From: Kitasatospora cheerisanensis KCTC 2395
GTDB taxonomy: Bacteria; Actinomycetota; Actinomycetes; Streptomycetales; Streptomycetaceae
Assembly: GCF_000696185.1 (NCBI RefSeq)
Contig: NZ_KK853997.1
Coordinates: 5,744,149-5,808,148, forward strand
Direction of reading: 5' to 3'
Length of the DNA: 64,000 bases
The stretch's first letter is position 1. Each line of letters starts with the position of its first letter. Both the position numbers and the translations under genes were made by a program. This document shows positions 26,975 through 35,675 of the stretch, one piece after another. Under the pieces are notes generated by a model, which did no database searches, was not told the origin of the DNA, and worked only from the letters and a program-made list of their open reading frames with translations.

Positions 26975-27589
26975 GCCCCGCCGCGAACCCCGCCACCGCC
27001 GCCACCAGCGGCCCCGGCCGGAACAGCGGGTGCGGCGGTTCCGGGCACCCCGGCAGCTCCGCCGCACCCGGCACCAGGGCCAGCAGCGCGTCCGCCGTCC
27101 GCCGCCGGTGCACCGGGTTCTCCGGCACCGCGGGCAGCACCCCCACCGGCATCCGAAGGCCCGTCAGTTCCCCGTCCGCGACGCCCCGCAGCACCCCGCC
27201 CGCGAGCAGCGGCGCCAGCTCGGCGGGCAGCCGCCCGTCCGCCTGCGGGTCGCCCGCCGTCGCGGGCCACGCCAGCAGCAGCCCCCGCACCCGCTCCGGC
27301 GCGGCGAGGGCCAGCCGGACGGCCGCCGAGCAGCCGTTCGAGCCCGCCACCAGGACCACCGGCCGGTCCGGCAGCCCCGCCGCCAGGTGGGCGGCCTCCG
27401 CCGCCCAGCTCCCGGCCCGCATCGCCCGGTCCGGCGCCGCCACCGCCAGCCCTCGCCCCGCAGGCCCGCGACCACCCCGGTCCGCCCCCAGAACCGCTCC
27501 GCGTCCATTCCGTCGTCCCACAGCCCGCCGTGCACCAGCACCAGCACCGCGCCGTCCCCCTTCGCGAAAAAAGAACCGGCAGCATACAA
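26961..27589 (-). CDS. Alpha/beta-hydrolase-fold protein (frameshifted)
   Basis: The first frame from ATG 27589 has the early hydrolase strand VLVLVHGGLWDDGMDAERFW with the HG oxyanion turn, and ends in sense near RGEG. The rest continues in another frame: PDRPVVLVAGSNGCSAAVRLAL with the GxSxG-like nucleophile elbow (G-S-N-G), then LLLAWPATAG, to AGLSRP at 26961. The break lies near 27440-27475, in a C/G run, and needs one missing base. No strong ribosome-binding site precedes the ATG. Substrate and role are unknown. Confidence 0.6.
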
Positions 27590-27596
27590 CGCCGAA

Positions 27597-27634
27597 GGGC
27601 GGCACCCCCGTCCCGAAGGAAGGGGGTGCCGCCC
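27597..27634. terminator. Terminator downstream of fadB
   Basis: A 13-bp stem (27597-27609 with 27622-27634) lies 13 bp beyond the fadB stop on the minus strand. Confidence 0.75.
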
Positions 27635-27646
27635 GTCAGGGGTTCG

Positions 27647-29773
27647 TCAGGCGGGGACCGAAGCCAGGCCCGGGGCCAGGAACTTCTTGCCGTTGACGCG
27701 CTCGGAGACGCCCTCGCGGTCGAGGTACGGGGTGATGCCGCCGAGGTGGAACGGCCAGCCGGCGCCGGTGATCATGCACAGGTCGATGTCCTGCGCCTCG
27801 CCGACGACGCCCTCGTCGAGCATCAGGCCGATCTCCTGGGCGACGGCCTCCAGCGCGCGGGCGCGTACCTGGTCCTCCGTCAGGACGGAGTCGCCGAAGG
27901 TGAGGAGGGCGAGGACCTCGGGGTCGAGGACCTGGGCGCCGTCCTGCCAGATGTAGAAGCCGCGCTTGCCGGCCTGCACGACTTTGCCGAGGTTCTCGGA
28001 GACGGTGAACCGCTCCGGGAACGCGCCGTGCAGCGTCTCGGAGACGTGCAGGGCGATGGCCGGGCCGACCAGTTCGAGCAGGGCGATCGGGGACATCGGC
28101 AGGCCGAGCGGCTTCACCGCGGCCTCGACGGTCTCGAACGGGGTGCCCTCGTCGATGATGTTCTGGATCTCGCCCATGAAGCGGGTCAGGATGCGGTTCA
28201 CCACGAACGCCGGGGCGTCCTTGGTGAGGACCGCGGTCTTCTTCAGCTTCTTGGCGACACCGAACGCGGTGGCCAGCGAGGCGTCGTCGGTCTTCTCGGC
28301 CCGGACGATCTCCAGCAGCGGGAGGATCGCGACCGGGTTGAAGAAGTGGAAGCCGACCACGCGCTCCGGGTGCTGGAGCTTGGAGGCCATCTCGGTGACC
28401 GACAGCGAGGAGGTGTTGGTGGCCAGGATGGTGGTCGGCGAGACCACCGCCTCCAGCTCCGCGAACACCTTCTGCTTGACGCCCATCTCCTCGAACACGG
28501 CCTCGATGACGAAGTCCGCGTCGCCGAACGCCACGGCCTTGTCGAGGTGGCCGGAGACCAGGCCCTTCAGCTTGTTGGCCTTGTCGCCGCCGATGCGGCC
28601 CTTCGCCAGCAGCTTGTCGATCTCGCCGTGGACGTAGCCCACGCCCTTGTCGATGCGCTCCTGGTCGATGTCGGTGAGCACCACCGGCACCTCCAGGCGG
28701 CGCGCGAACAGCAGCGCCAGCTGGGAGGCCATCAGACCGGCGCCGACGACGCCGACCTTGCTGACCGGGCGGGCCAGCGACTTGTCCGGCGCACCGAACG
28801 GCCGCTTGGCGCGGCGCTGCACCAGGTTGAAGGCGTAGATGCCGGAGCGCAGCTCGCCGCTCATGATGAGGTCGGCCAGCGCCGCGTCCTCGGCGTCGAA
28901 GCCGGCCTGCAGGTCGCCGTCCTTGGCCTGCTGGATGATGTCGAGCGCCTTGTACGCGGCCGGAGCGGCCCCGTGCACCTTGGCGTCGGCCACCCAGCGG
29001 CCCCACAGCACGGCGTCGTCCCACGCCTTGCCGCGGTCGAACTCCTCGCGCTCGACGACGACGTCGCCCTTGAGCACCTTGGCCGCCCACAGCAGCGACT
29101 GCTCCAGGAAGTCGGCCGGCTCGAAGATCGCGTCCGCGATGCCGAGCTCGAACACCTCCTTGCCCTTGAGCTGCTTGTTCTGGGCCATCGAGTTCTCGAC
29201 GATGACCTTGACCGCCTTGGCCGGACCGATCAGGTTCGGCAGCAGCGTGCAGCCGCCCCAGCCGGGAACCAGGCCGAGGAAGACCTCGGGCAGCGAGAAC
29301 GCCGGGACGCCCGCGCTGACGGTGCGGTAGGAGCAGTGCAGGCCGACCTCGACGCCGCCGCCCATCGCCGCGCCGTTGTAGAACGCGAAGGACGGGACGG
29401 GCAGCGCGGCGATCCGCTTGAAGACGTCGTGGCCGCCCTTGCCGATGGCCAGCGCGTCCGCGTGCTCCTTGAGCACCTCGACGCCCTTGAGGTCGGCGCC
29501 GACCGCGAAGATGAACGGCTTGCCGGTGATCGCGACGGCGACCACCTTGCCCTCGGCGGCCTCGGCCTCGACCCGGTCCAGCGCCTCGGACAGCTTCGCC
29601 AGCGAACCCGGGCCGAAGGTGGTCGGCTTGGTGTGGTCGAAGCCGTTGTCCAGGGTGATCAGCGCCAGCTTGCCGGCCTGCAGCGGCAGGTCCAGGTGGC
29701 GCACGTGCGCGGTGGTGACGACCTCGCCGGGGAACAGCTCGGCAGCGCGCTGCAGCATCTCAGTGGTGCTCAT
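27647..29773 (-). CDS. fadB: Multifunctional fatty-acid oxidation protein: enoyl-CoA hydratase / 3-hydroxyacyl-CoA dehydrogenase
   Basis: About 708 residues. The N-terminal crotonase domain (about 30-250) contains AVGADLKG and the oxyanion segment YNGAAMGGGVEVGLHC, with LPEVFLGLVPGWGG. The 3-hydroxyacyl-CoA dehydrogenase part follows: NAD loop VGVVGAGLMASQL, then NTSSLSVTEMA, RVVGFHFFNPV with the catalytic His, and a C-terminal helical domain. It carries out the two middle steps of beta-oxidation. It starts at ATG 29773, or GTG 29779 overlapping the thiolase stop, so it is coupled to the upstream thiolase gene, which supplies the last step. Confidence 0.95.
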   Translation of the reverse strand: MSTTEMLQRAAELFPGEVVTTAHVRHLDLPLQAGKLALITLDNGFDHTKPTTFGPGSLAKLSEALDRVEAEAAEGKVVAVAITGKPFIFAVGADLKGVEVLKEHADALAIGKGGHDVFKRIAALPVPSFAFYNGAAMGGGVEVGLHCSYRTVSAGVPAFSLPEVFLGLVPGWGGCTLLPNLIGPAKAVKVIVENSMAQNKQLKGKEVFELGIADAIFEPADFLEQSLLWAAKVLKGDVVVEREEFDRGKAWDDAVLWGRWVADAKVHGAAPAAYKALDIIQQAKDGDLQAGFDAEDAALADLIMSGELRSGIYAFNLVQRRAKRPFGAPDKSLARPVSKVGVVGAGLMASQLALLFARRLEVPVVLTDIDQERIDKGVGYVHGEIDKLLAKGRIGGDKANKLKGLVSGHLDKAVAFGDADFVIEAVFEEMGVKQKVFAELEAVVSPTTILATNTSSLSVTEMASKLQHPERVVGFHFFNPVAILPLLEIVRAEKTDDASLATAFGVAKKLKKTAVLTKDAPAFVVNRILTRFMGEIQNIIDEGTPFETVEAAVKPLGLPMSPIALLELVGPAIALHVSETLHGAFPERFTVSENLGKVVQAGKRGFYIWQDGAQVLDPEVLALLTFGDSVLTEDQVRARALEAVAQEIGLMLDEGVVGEAQDIDLCMITGAGWPFHLGGITPYLDREGVSERVNGKKFLAPGLASVPA

Positions 29774-29775
29774 GG

Positions 29776-30993
29776 TCACTTACCACCCTCGAAGTGCGGG
29801 TTCTCCCAGATGACGGTCCCGCCCATGCCGAAGCCGATGCACATGGTGGTCAGGCCGTAGCGGACGTCCGGGCGCTGCTCGAAGCGGCGGGCCAGCTGGG
29901 TCATCAGGCGGACGCCGGAGGAGGCCAGCGGGTGACCGAACGCGATCGCGCCGCCGTACGGGTTGACCCGCTCGTCGTCGTCCGCGATGCCGTAGTGGTC
30001 CAGGAACGCCAGCACCTGGACGGCGAACGCCTCGTTGACCTCGAACGCGCCGATGTCGTCGATGGTCAGACCGGCCTTGGCCAGCGCCTTCTCGGTCGCC
30101 GGGACGGGGCCGATGCCCATCACCTCGGGCTCGACGCCCGCGAACGCGTAGCTCACCAGGCGCATCTTGACCGGCAGGCCCAGCTCGCGGGCCACGTCCT
30201 CGGCGGCCAGCAGCGAGGCGGTCGCACCGTCGTTCAGGCCCGCCGCGTTGCCCGCGGTGATGTTGCCGTGCGGACGGAACGGGGTCTTCAGGCCGGCCAG
30301 CGACTCCATGGTGGTGCCCGGGCGCATCGGCTCGTCCGTGGTCGCCAGGCCCCAGCCGGTCTCGCCGACCTCGGGGTTGGTGTTGCGGATCGCGATCGGC
30401 ACCAGGTCCGGCTGGATGTCGCCGTTGGCGTACGCCTTCGCCGCCTTCTCCTGCGAGCGCACCGCGTACGCGTCGCAGCGCTCCTTGGTGAGGTGCGGGA
30501 AGCGGTCGTGCAGGTTCTCCGCCGTCATGCCCATGAACAGGGCGGACTCGTCGACGAGCTTCTCGGAGACGAACCGCGGGTTCGGGTCCACGCCCTCGCC
30601 CATCGGGTGCCGGCCCATGTGCTCCACGCCGCCGGCCACGACCACGTCGTACGCGCCGAAGGCGATGCCGCCCGCGGTGGCGGTGACGGCGGTCATCGCA
30701 CCCGCGCACATCCGGTCGATCGAGAAGCCCGGAACGGACTTCGGCAGACCCGAGAGCAGCGCGGCGGTGCGGCCGATGGTCAGGCCCTGGTCGCCGATCT
30801 GGGTGGTCGCCGCGACGGCGACCTCGTCGATCCGCTCGACGGGCAGGCTCGGGTTGCGGCGCACGAGCTCGCGGATGCACTTGACGACCAGGTCGTCCGC
30901 CCGCGTCTCGTGGTACATGCCCTTCGGGCCGGCCTTGCCGAACGGGGTGCGGACGCCGTCGACAAAGACGACGTCCCTCGCGGTACGAGGCAC
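29776..30993 (-). CDS. fadA: Acetyl-CoA C-acyltransferase (thiolase)
   Basis: 405 residues from GTG 30993, chosen because GGGAGGAG lies 6-7 nt upstream; earlier in-frame codons are leader. The active-site nucleophile is Cys96 in SIDRMCAGAMTAV. The C-terminal motifs are NEAFAVQVL, GGAIAFGHPLASSG with the catalytic His, and TTMCIGFGMG with the second Cys. It cleaves 3-ketoacyl-CoA to acetyl-CoA in beta-oxidation. It forms an operon with the downstream multifunctional protein. Confidence 0.95.
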   Translation of the reverse strand: MPRTARDVVFVDGVRTPFGKAGPKGMYHETRADDLVVKCIRELVRRNPSLPVERIDEVAVAATTQIGDQGLTIGRTAALLSGLPKSVPGFSIDRMCAGAMTAVTATAGGIAFGAYDVVVAGGVEHMGRHPMGEGVDPNPRFVSEKLVDESALFMGMTAENLHDRFPHLTKERCDAYAVRSQEKAAKAYANGDIQPDLVPIAIRNTNPEVGETGWGLATTDEPMRPGTTMESLAGLKTPFRPHGNITAGNAAGLNDGATASLLAAEDVARELGLPVKMRLVSYAFAGVEPEVMGIGPVPATEKALAKAGLTIDDIGAFEVNEAFAVQVLAFLDHYGIADDDERVNPYGGAIAFGHPLASSGVRLMTQLARRFEQRPDVRYGLTTMCIGFGMGGTVIWENPHFEGGK

Positions 30994-31137
30994 GGGGGTC
31001 TCCTCCCAGGGGGACATGGCGGGGTGAGCGCGCACACGAGTGGCGCTGCTACGCGACCAATCTACCCACGAGTAACAACGGCGGGCAAGGAGCCTGCGGA
31101 GTGGGCGGAAACACAGCAGGCACGCACCCCCGGCGGC

Positions 31138-32373
31138 TCACGCCCCTGCTGCCCTGAACGCCTCCGCGAGCACCGGCGCCGCCAGTTCGGTCTGCCACTG
31201 GCGGGCGCCGAGAGCTTGCAGGGCGTCGGCGATGGAGGTCGCGTCGGCCTGCGCCGGGGGCTCCCAGGAGACGCGGCGGACCAGGTCGGGGGTGATCAGG
31301 TTCTCCGCGGGGAGGTGGTGCTGCTCGGCGAGGGCGGCGACGGCGGCGCGGGCGTTGGTGAGGCGGGCCGCGGCGACCGGGTCCTTCTCGGCCCAGGCGC
31401 GCGGCGGCGGCGGCCCGTCGTGCGGGGCGGTCGCGGTGGGCAGCGCGCTCTCCGGGATCTCGCGGGCGCGCTCGATCGCGGCCAGCCACTGGTCGAGCTG
31501 GCGCCGGTTGATCCGGGGCCCGAAGCCCTGGACGGCGATCAGCGCGGGGGCGTTCAGCGGCATCGCGAGGGCCGCGTTGACGATCGCGGTGTCGGCCAGC
31601 ACCCGGCCGGGGGAGACGTCCCGCTCGCGGGCGATCCGGTCGCGGGTCTGCCAGAGCTCGCGGACCACGGCGAGCTGCCGGCGGCGGCGGACCTTGTGCA
31701 GCTGGGAGGTGCGGCGCCACGGGTCGACCCGGGGGGCGGGGCGGGGGGCGGCGGCGAGGGCGGCGAACTCCTGGTGGGCCCAGTCGAGCTTGCCCTGCCG
31801 GTCGAGTTCGGTCTCCAGCGCGTCCCGCAGGTCGACCAGCACCTCGACGTCGAGCGCGGCGTAGCGCAGCCAGGGCTCGGGCAGCGGGCGGGTGGACCAG
31901 TCGACGGCGGAGTGCTCCTTGGCGAGCGACAGCCCGAGGACGTTCTCGGTCATCGGGCCGAGGCCGACCCGGGGGAACCCGGCGAGCCGGCCGGCGAGCT
32001 CGGTGTCGAACAGCACGCCGGGGTGCATGCCGACGTCGAACAGGCAGGGCAGGTCCTGGGTGGCGGCGTGCACGACCCACTCGGTGTCGTGGATGGCCTC
32101 GTCCAGCGCGGACAGGTCGGGGCAGGCGATCGGGTCGATCAGCGCGGTGCCCGCGCCCTTGCGGCGCAGCTGGATCAGGTAGGCGCGCTGGCCGTAGCGG
32201 TAGCCGGACGCGCGTTCGGCGTCGACGGCGACGGGGCCGCTGCCCGTGCGGAACGCCGCGATGGTGGCGGCGAGCGCCTCGGGGTCCGACACCACCGGTG
32301 GGAGTCCGTCCCGGGGTTCGAGGAGCGGAACCGGGGCGATCTCTTCTGGGATGGAGGCTACGGCGTCGGTCAC
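31138..32373 (-). CDS. Ribonuclease D family 3'-5' exonuclease (HRDC domain)
   Basis: A 411-residue protein with a DEDD exonuclease domain in the first half: VAVDAERASGYRYGQRAYLIQ (Asp/Glu of motif I), HAATQDLPCLFDVG (motif II), and YAALDVEVLVDLRDAL (motif III). An HRDC-like helical domain follows at about 205-290, and a further HRDC-like tail reaches the end. It probably trims the 3' ends of structured RNA. GTG 32373 lies 6 nt after TACCCT, so the mRNA is probably leaderless. The actinobacterial form is longer than enterobacterial Rnd. Confidence 0.88.
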   Translation of the reverse strand: MTDAVASIPEEIAPVPLLEPRDGLPPVVSDPEALAATIAAFRTGSGPVAVDAERASGYRYGQRAYLIQLRRKGAGTALIDPIACPDLSALDEAIHDTEWVVHAATQDLPCLFDVGMHPGVLFDTELAGRLAGFPRVGLGPMTENVLGLSLAKEHSAVDWSTRPLPEPWLRYAALDVEVLVDLRDALETELDRQGKLDWAHQEFAALAAAPRPAPRVDPWRRTSQLHKVRRRRQLAVVRELWQTRDRIARERDVSPGRVLADTAIVNAALAMPLNAPALIAVQGFGPRINRRQLDQWLAAIERAREIPESALPTATAPHDGPPPPRAWAEKDPVAAARLTNARAAVAALAEQHHLPAENLITPDLVRRVSWEPPAQADATSIADALQALGARQWQTELAAPVLAEAFRAAGA

Positions 32374-32379
32374 CCCCCA

Positions 32380-32385
32380 AGGGTA
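32380..32385 (-). promoter_or_regulatory. -10 box of the RNase D-like gene
   Basis: TACCCT on the minus strand lies 6 nt before GTG 32373; leaderless layout. Confidence 0.5.
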
Positions 32386-32513
32386 CGTCGTGTGCCGCCG
32401 CCGGGAGTGTTGTCCGACTGGTCGGACCATGTTCGGACCGGTGACGGGCGGCGCGGGCGGGCCGGCCGGGGGCCGCCGGGCGGGGGTGACGGGCCGTCAG
32501 GGGGCGAACGGGA

Positions 32514-32544
32514 GCGGCCCGGAGGAAACGTTCCTCCGGGCCGC
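32514..32544. terminator. Terminator of the response-regulator gene
   Basis: A perfect 14-bp stem (32514-32527 with 32531-32544) with a 3-nt loop, 18 bp downstream of the regulator's stop on the minus strand. Confidence 0.75.
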
Positions 32545-32562
32545 CACCAGGGACGATGCCGA

Positions 32563-33293
32563 TCAGTGGATGATGCCGGTGCGCAGCGCGACCGCCACCA
32601 TGCCGGCCCGGTCGCCGGTGCCCAGCTTGCGGGCGATGCGGGCCAGGTGGCTCTTCACCGTCAGCGCCGACAGGCCCATGGCCACGCCGATCGCCTTGTT
32701 CGACTGGCCCTCGGCGACCAGTCGCAGCACCTCCACCTCGCGGCCGGAGAGCTCGCGGTAGGCGGACGGCTGGGCGCCGGGCGCTCCCGGGGCACCGGGC
32801 GCGGCGCCGGGCTGGCCGGGGCGCCGTGCATGCCGGGGTGGTGGTGGCCGGGGATCCCGGGGCGGCGCATCCGGCCGGCCAGGCCGGCGCCGATCGGCAG
32901 TCCGGGGCGGCCCGGCATCGGCATGTTGGTGCGCGTGCCGGTGACCACGTAGCCCTTGACGCCGCCGGCCAGTGCCGAGCGGACCGCGCCGATGTCGTCG
33001 GCGGCGGACAGCGCCAGGCCGTTGGGCCAGCCCGCGGCGCGGGTCTCGGCCAGGACGGTCAGGCCGGAGCCGTCGGGGAGGTGGACATCGGCGATGCAGA
33101 TGTCGCGCGGGTTGGAGATCCGGGGTCGGGCCTCGGCGATCGAGGAGACCTCGATGACGTCGCGGACGCCGAGGGCCCATAGGTGCCGGGTCACCGTGTT
33201 CCGAACCCGGGGATCGGCGATGACCACCATGGCGGTGGGCTTGGTCGGGCGGTAGGCGACCACGTTTGCGGGGTGCTCAAGAAGGACCGACAC
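32563..33293 (-). CDS. LuxR/NarL-type orphan response regulator (frameshifted)
   Basis: From GTG 33293, with AGGAGG upstream, the first frame encodes a receiver-like domain with VVIADPRVRN and IADVHLPDGSG (Asp69), then a Gly/Pro/Met-rich linker. That frame runs on without the DNA-binding domain. The LuxR HTH (LSGREVEVLRLVAEGQSNKAIG, then LTVKSHLARIARKLGTGDRAGMVAVAL) is in another frame and ends at 32563. The join is near 32805-32835, in GGCCGGGGCG-type sequence, and needs one missing base. No kinase is adjacent. This is a conserved streptomycete regulator next to the RNase D and DUF3000 genes; its targets are unknown. Confidence 0.82.
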
Positions 33294-33724
33294 CTGGGGC
33301 CTCCTGCGGGGGAGTGGCGGACGGAACCCCGAGGGGGCGGTCGGAGTGTTCCGCGTCTGGAAAGGGTCACTGACACCTTCGGCATCAACCGTGACCGGCT
33401 TTAGCGGGTGATCACGATCTGGTGAGTAACAATACGGACAAATCGCGCAGATGACCGGTACGACGTGCCCGGAAATCGCACGGATTCGATCGTTTTCGAC
33501 ACGCCGGCGATCACGAACGGGCGGGTAATTGACCGGGAGCGCCTACGAAGTCACACTCCGTCAGCCCTGCGGGTGGTCGCCGGACCGGAACGCGCGACTG
33601 TCCCCCCGGGGTGTCTGCGGGCCGCGTGGTGCGGACAGCAGTACGAGCGGCGGCGCGGAGCGCGGTGGTGCGGAGAGGGGCGGCACGGAGCGCGGCGCGG
33701 ACGACGGACGGGCGTGACGGCGCG
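33294..33724. other. Intergenic region between regulator and DUF3000 gene
   Basis: About 430 bp. The left end holds the ribosome-binding site and promoter zone of the minus-strand regulator, including an AT-richer patch at 33360-33500. The right half (33600-33720) is a purine-skewed tract with repeated GGAGCGCGG / GCGGAGAGG words lying just downstream of the DUF3000 stop. No ORF with convincing coding pattern or clear RNA structure was seen. Confidence 0.4.
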
Positions 33725-34369
33725 TCAGTGCGAGTTGCGCGGCCGGCGGCGGGCCGGCATCGGCACCACGCCGCCGAGGCCGCCGGACTCGGCGACCGGC
33801 AGCGCCGCCGGCGGCAGGCCCGCGCACACGCACAGCAGGTCGGCCCAGGCCGCCAGGTGCCGCTCGAAGCGCCGGTCGGCGGGCGTCCAGGAGGCGCGCA
33901 GCTCGATCTCGGTGGAGGCGCCGCGTTCGGCCAGCGCCCCGAAGTACTGCGAGTGGCACCTGGTCACCGTGCCGCTCGGCTCGGCGTAGCGGGCGCCGTG
34001 CGCCTGCAGCGCGTCCGTCAGCCAGCTCCAGCCGACCTCGGACAGCAGCGGGTCGCCGGCCATCTCCGGCTCCAGCTCGGCGCGGGTCATGGTGACCACC
34101 CGGAAGTCCCCGTTCCAGGGCTCCGGCGCGTCCGGGTCGTGCAGCAGCACCAGGGTGCCGTCGGCCAGTTCCTCGCCGTCCACCTCGACCGAGGCGGACA
34201 GTGCGAAGGTGTACGGGGCCAGCCGGCGGGGGGCGGGCTGCGGGGACAGCCGTACCTCGGGACGCAGCCGCGCCCCGGTCAGCGCCTCGACCGCCTCGCG
34301 GAACTCGATCGGCGCCGACTCCCTGCCCGTTCCTCCACCCTGTGCGGATTGCCCGCCGACCGCTGCCAT
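33725..34369 (-). CDS. DUF3000 family protein
   Basis: 214 residues matching the actinobacterial DUF3000 family: PIEFREAVEALTGARLRPEV, DGTLVLLHDPDAPEPWNGDFRVV, AELEPEMAGDPLLSEVGWSW and ELRASWTP. It is soluble with no signal peptide. The family is conserved beside hemE in streptomycetes, but its function is unknown. ATG 34369 lies 7 nt after TAGGCT, so it is probably leaderless. It is divergent from hemE. Confidence 0.85.
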   Translation of the reverse strand: MAAVGGQSAQGGGTGRESAPIEFREAVEALTGARLRPEVRLSPQPAPRRLAPYTFALSASVEVDGEELADGTLVLLHDPDAPEPWNGDFRVVTMTRAELEPEMAGDPLLSEVGWSWLTDALQAHGARYAEPSGTVTRCHSQYFGALAERGASTEIELRASWTPADRRFERHLAAWADLLCVCAGLPPAALPVAESGGLGGVVPMPARRRPRNSH

Positions 34370-34376
34370 GTCCGGA

Positions 34377-34382
34377 AGCCTA
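34377..34382 (-). promoter_or_regulatory. -10 box of the DUF3000 gene
   Basis: TAGGCT on the minus strand lies 7 nt before ATG 34369. Confidence 0.45.
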
Positions 34383-34544
34383 GGCGGCGCGGGCCCGCAA
34401 TCCGAGCACTTTCGTTCCCCCGGCGTGCCGAAATTCCGGAAATCGGCCAGGCCGGGACCGGTGTGCGCCCCCCGCCTGTCCGAGGTGTCCGTTTTGCCTG
34501 GTGGGCGGCCGGGACGGGAGCGGCCGCGTGCGAGGATGTGACGC

Positions 34545-35624
34545 GTGAGTGAGACCCCCGCAGCCCAGTCCGGTCAGCGGCCCCGCGGCGCCGCGTACGA
34601 CTCCGTCTTCCTGCGCGCCGCCCGCAACGAGCCGGTGCCGCACACCCCCGTGTGGTTCATGCGGCAGGCCGGCCGCTCGCTGCCCGAGTACCTGAAGGTG
34701 CGCGAGGGCATCCCGATGCTCGACGCCTGCATGCGGCCCGAGCTGGTCAAGGAGATCACCCTGCAGCCGGTCCGCCGGCACAAGGTGGACGCGGCGATCT
34801 TCTTCTCCGACATCGTCGTCCCGCTCAAGGCGGTCGGCATCGACGTCGAGATCAAGGGCGGCGTCGGCCCGGTCATCGCCGACCCGATCCGCACCGAGGA
34901 CGACCTCCAGCGGCTGCGCCCGCTGGAGCCGGACGACATGCCGTACATCACCGAGGCGGTCGGCCTGCTGGTCGCCGAGCTCGGCGCCACTCCGCTGATC
35001 GGCTTCGCCGGCGCGCCGTTCACGCTGGCCAGCTACCTGGTCGAGGGCGGCCCGTCGAAGTCGTACGAGAACACCAAGGCGATGATGTACGGCGCGCCCG
35101 AGCTGTGGGCGGAGCTCGTCGACCGGCTCGCGCAGATCACCTCGACGTTCCTGAAGATCCAGATCGAGGCGGGCGCCTCGGCGATCCAGCTGTTCGACTC
35201 CTGGGCCGGCGCGCTCGCGCCCGACGAGTACCGCCGCTCGGTGATGCCCGCCAGCGCCAAGGTGTTCGACGCGGTCGAGCCGTACGGGGTGCCGCGGATC
35301 CACTTCGGCGTCAACACCGGCGAACTGCTCGGCCTGATGGGCCAGGCCGGCGCGGACATCGTCGGCGTCGACTGGCGGGTCCCGCTGGACGAGGCCGCCA
35401 ACCGGGTCGGCCCCGGCAAGGGCCTGCAGGGCAACCTCGACCCGGCGGTGCTGTACGCCCCCACCCACGTGGTGGAGACCAAGGCCCGCGAGGTGCTGCA
35501 CGCCGCCCAGGCGCTCGGCGGCAGCCACCACATCTTCAACCTCGGCCACGGCGTCATGCCGACCATGGACCCGGACGCGCTGACCCGCCTGGTCGCCTTC
35601 GTCCACGAGGCCAGCGCCCGCTGA
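34545..35624 (+). CDS. hemE: Uroporphyrinogen decarboxylase
   Basis: A 359-residue cytoplasmic enzyme that decarboxylates the four acetate side chains of uroporphyrinogen III to give coproporphyrinogen III. The invariant N-terminal segment PVWFMRQAGRSLPEYLKVRE and the second signature IGFAGAPFTLASYLVEGG are present, along with FDSWAGAL and FNLGHGVMP. GTG 34545 lies 7 nt after a GAGGAT box, possibly leaderless. Together with the downstream hemG/hemY and hemQ genes it makes up part of the coproporphyrin-dependent heme route. Confidence 0.97.
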   Translation: MSETPAAQSGQRPRGAAYDSVFLRAARNEPVPHTPVWFMRQAGRSLPEYLKVREGIPMLDACMRPELVKEITLQPVRRHKVDAAIFFSDIVVPLKAVGIDVEIKGGVGPVIADPIRTEDDLQRLRPLEPDDMPYITEAVGLLVAELGATPLIGFAGAPFTLASYLVEGGPSKSYENTKAMMYGAPELWAELVDRLAQITSTFLKIQIEAGASAIQLFDSWAGALAPDEYRRSVMPASAKVFDAVEPYGVPRIHFGVNTGELLGLMGQAGADIVGVDWRVPLDEAANRVGPGKGLQGNLDPAVLYAPTHVVETKAREVLHAAQALGGSHHIFNLGHGVMPTMDPDALTRLVAFVHEASAR

Positions 35625-35635
35625 CCCGGCGCCGC

Positions 35636-35667
35636 CAGGGGCCCGGCCGGTCGCGGCCGGGCCCCTG
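35636..35667. terminator. Bidirectional terminator, hemE / DUF4349
   Basis: A 14-bp perfect stem (35636-35649 with 35654-35667) with a GTCG tetraloop between the convergent gene ends. Confidence 0.85.
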
Positions 35668-35675
35668 ACGGCCGG

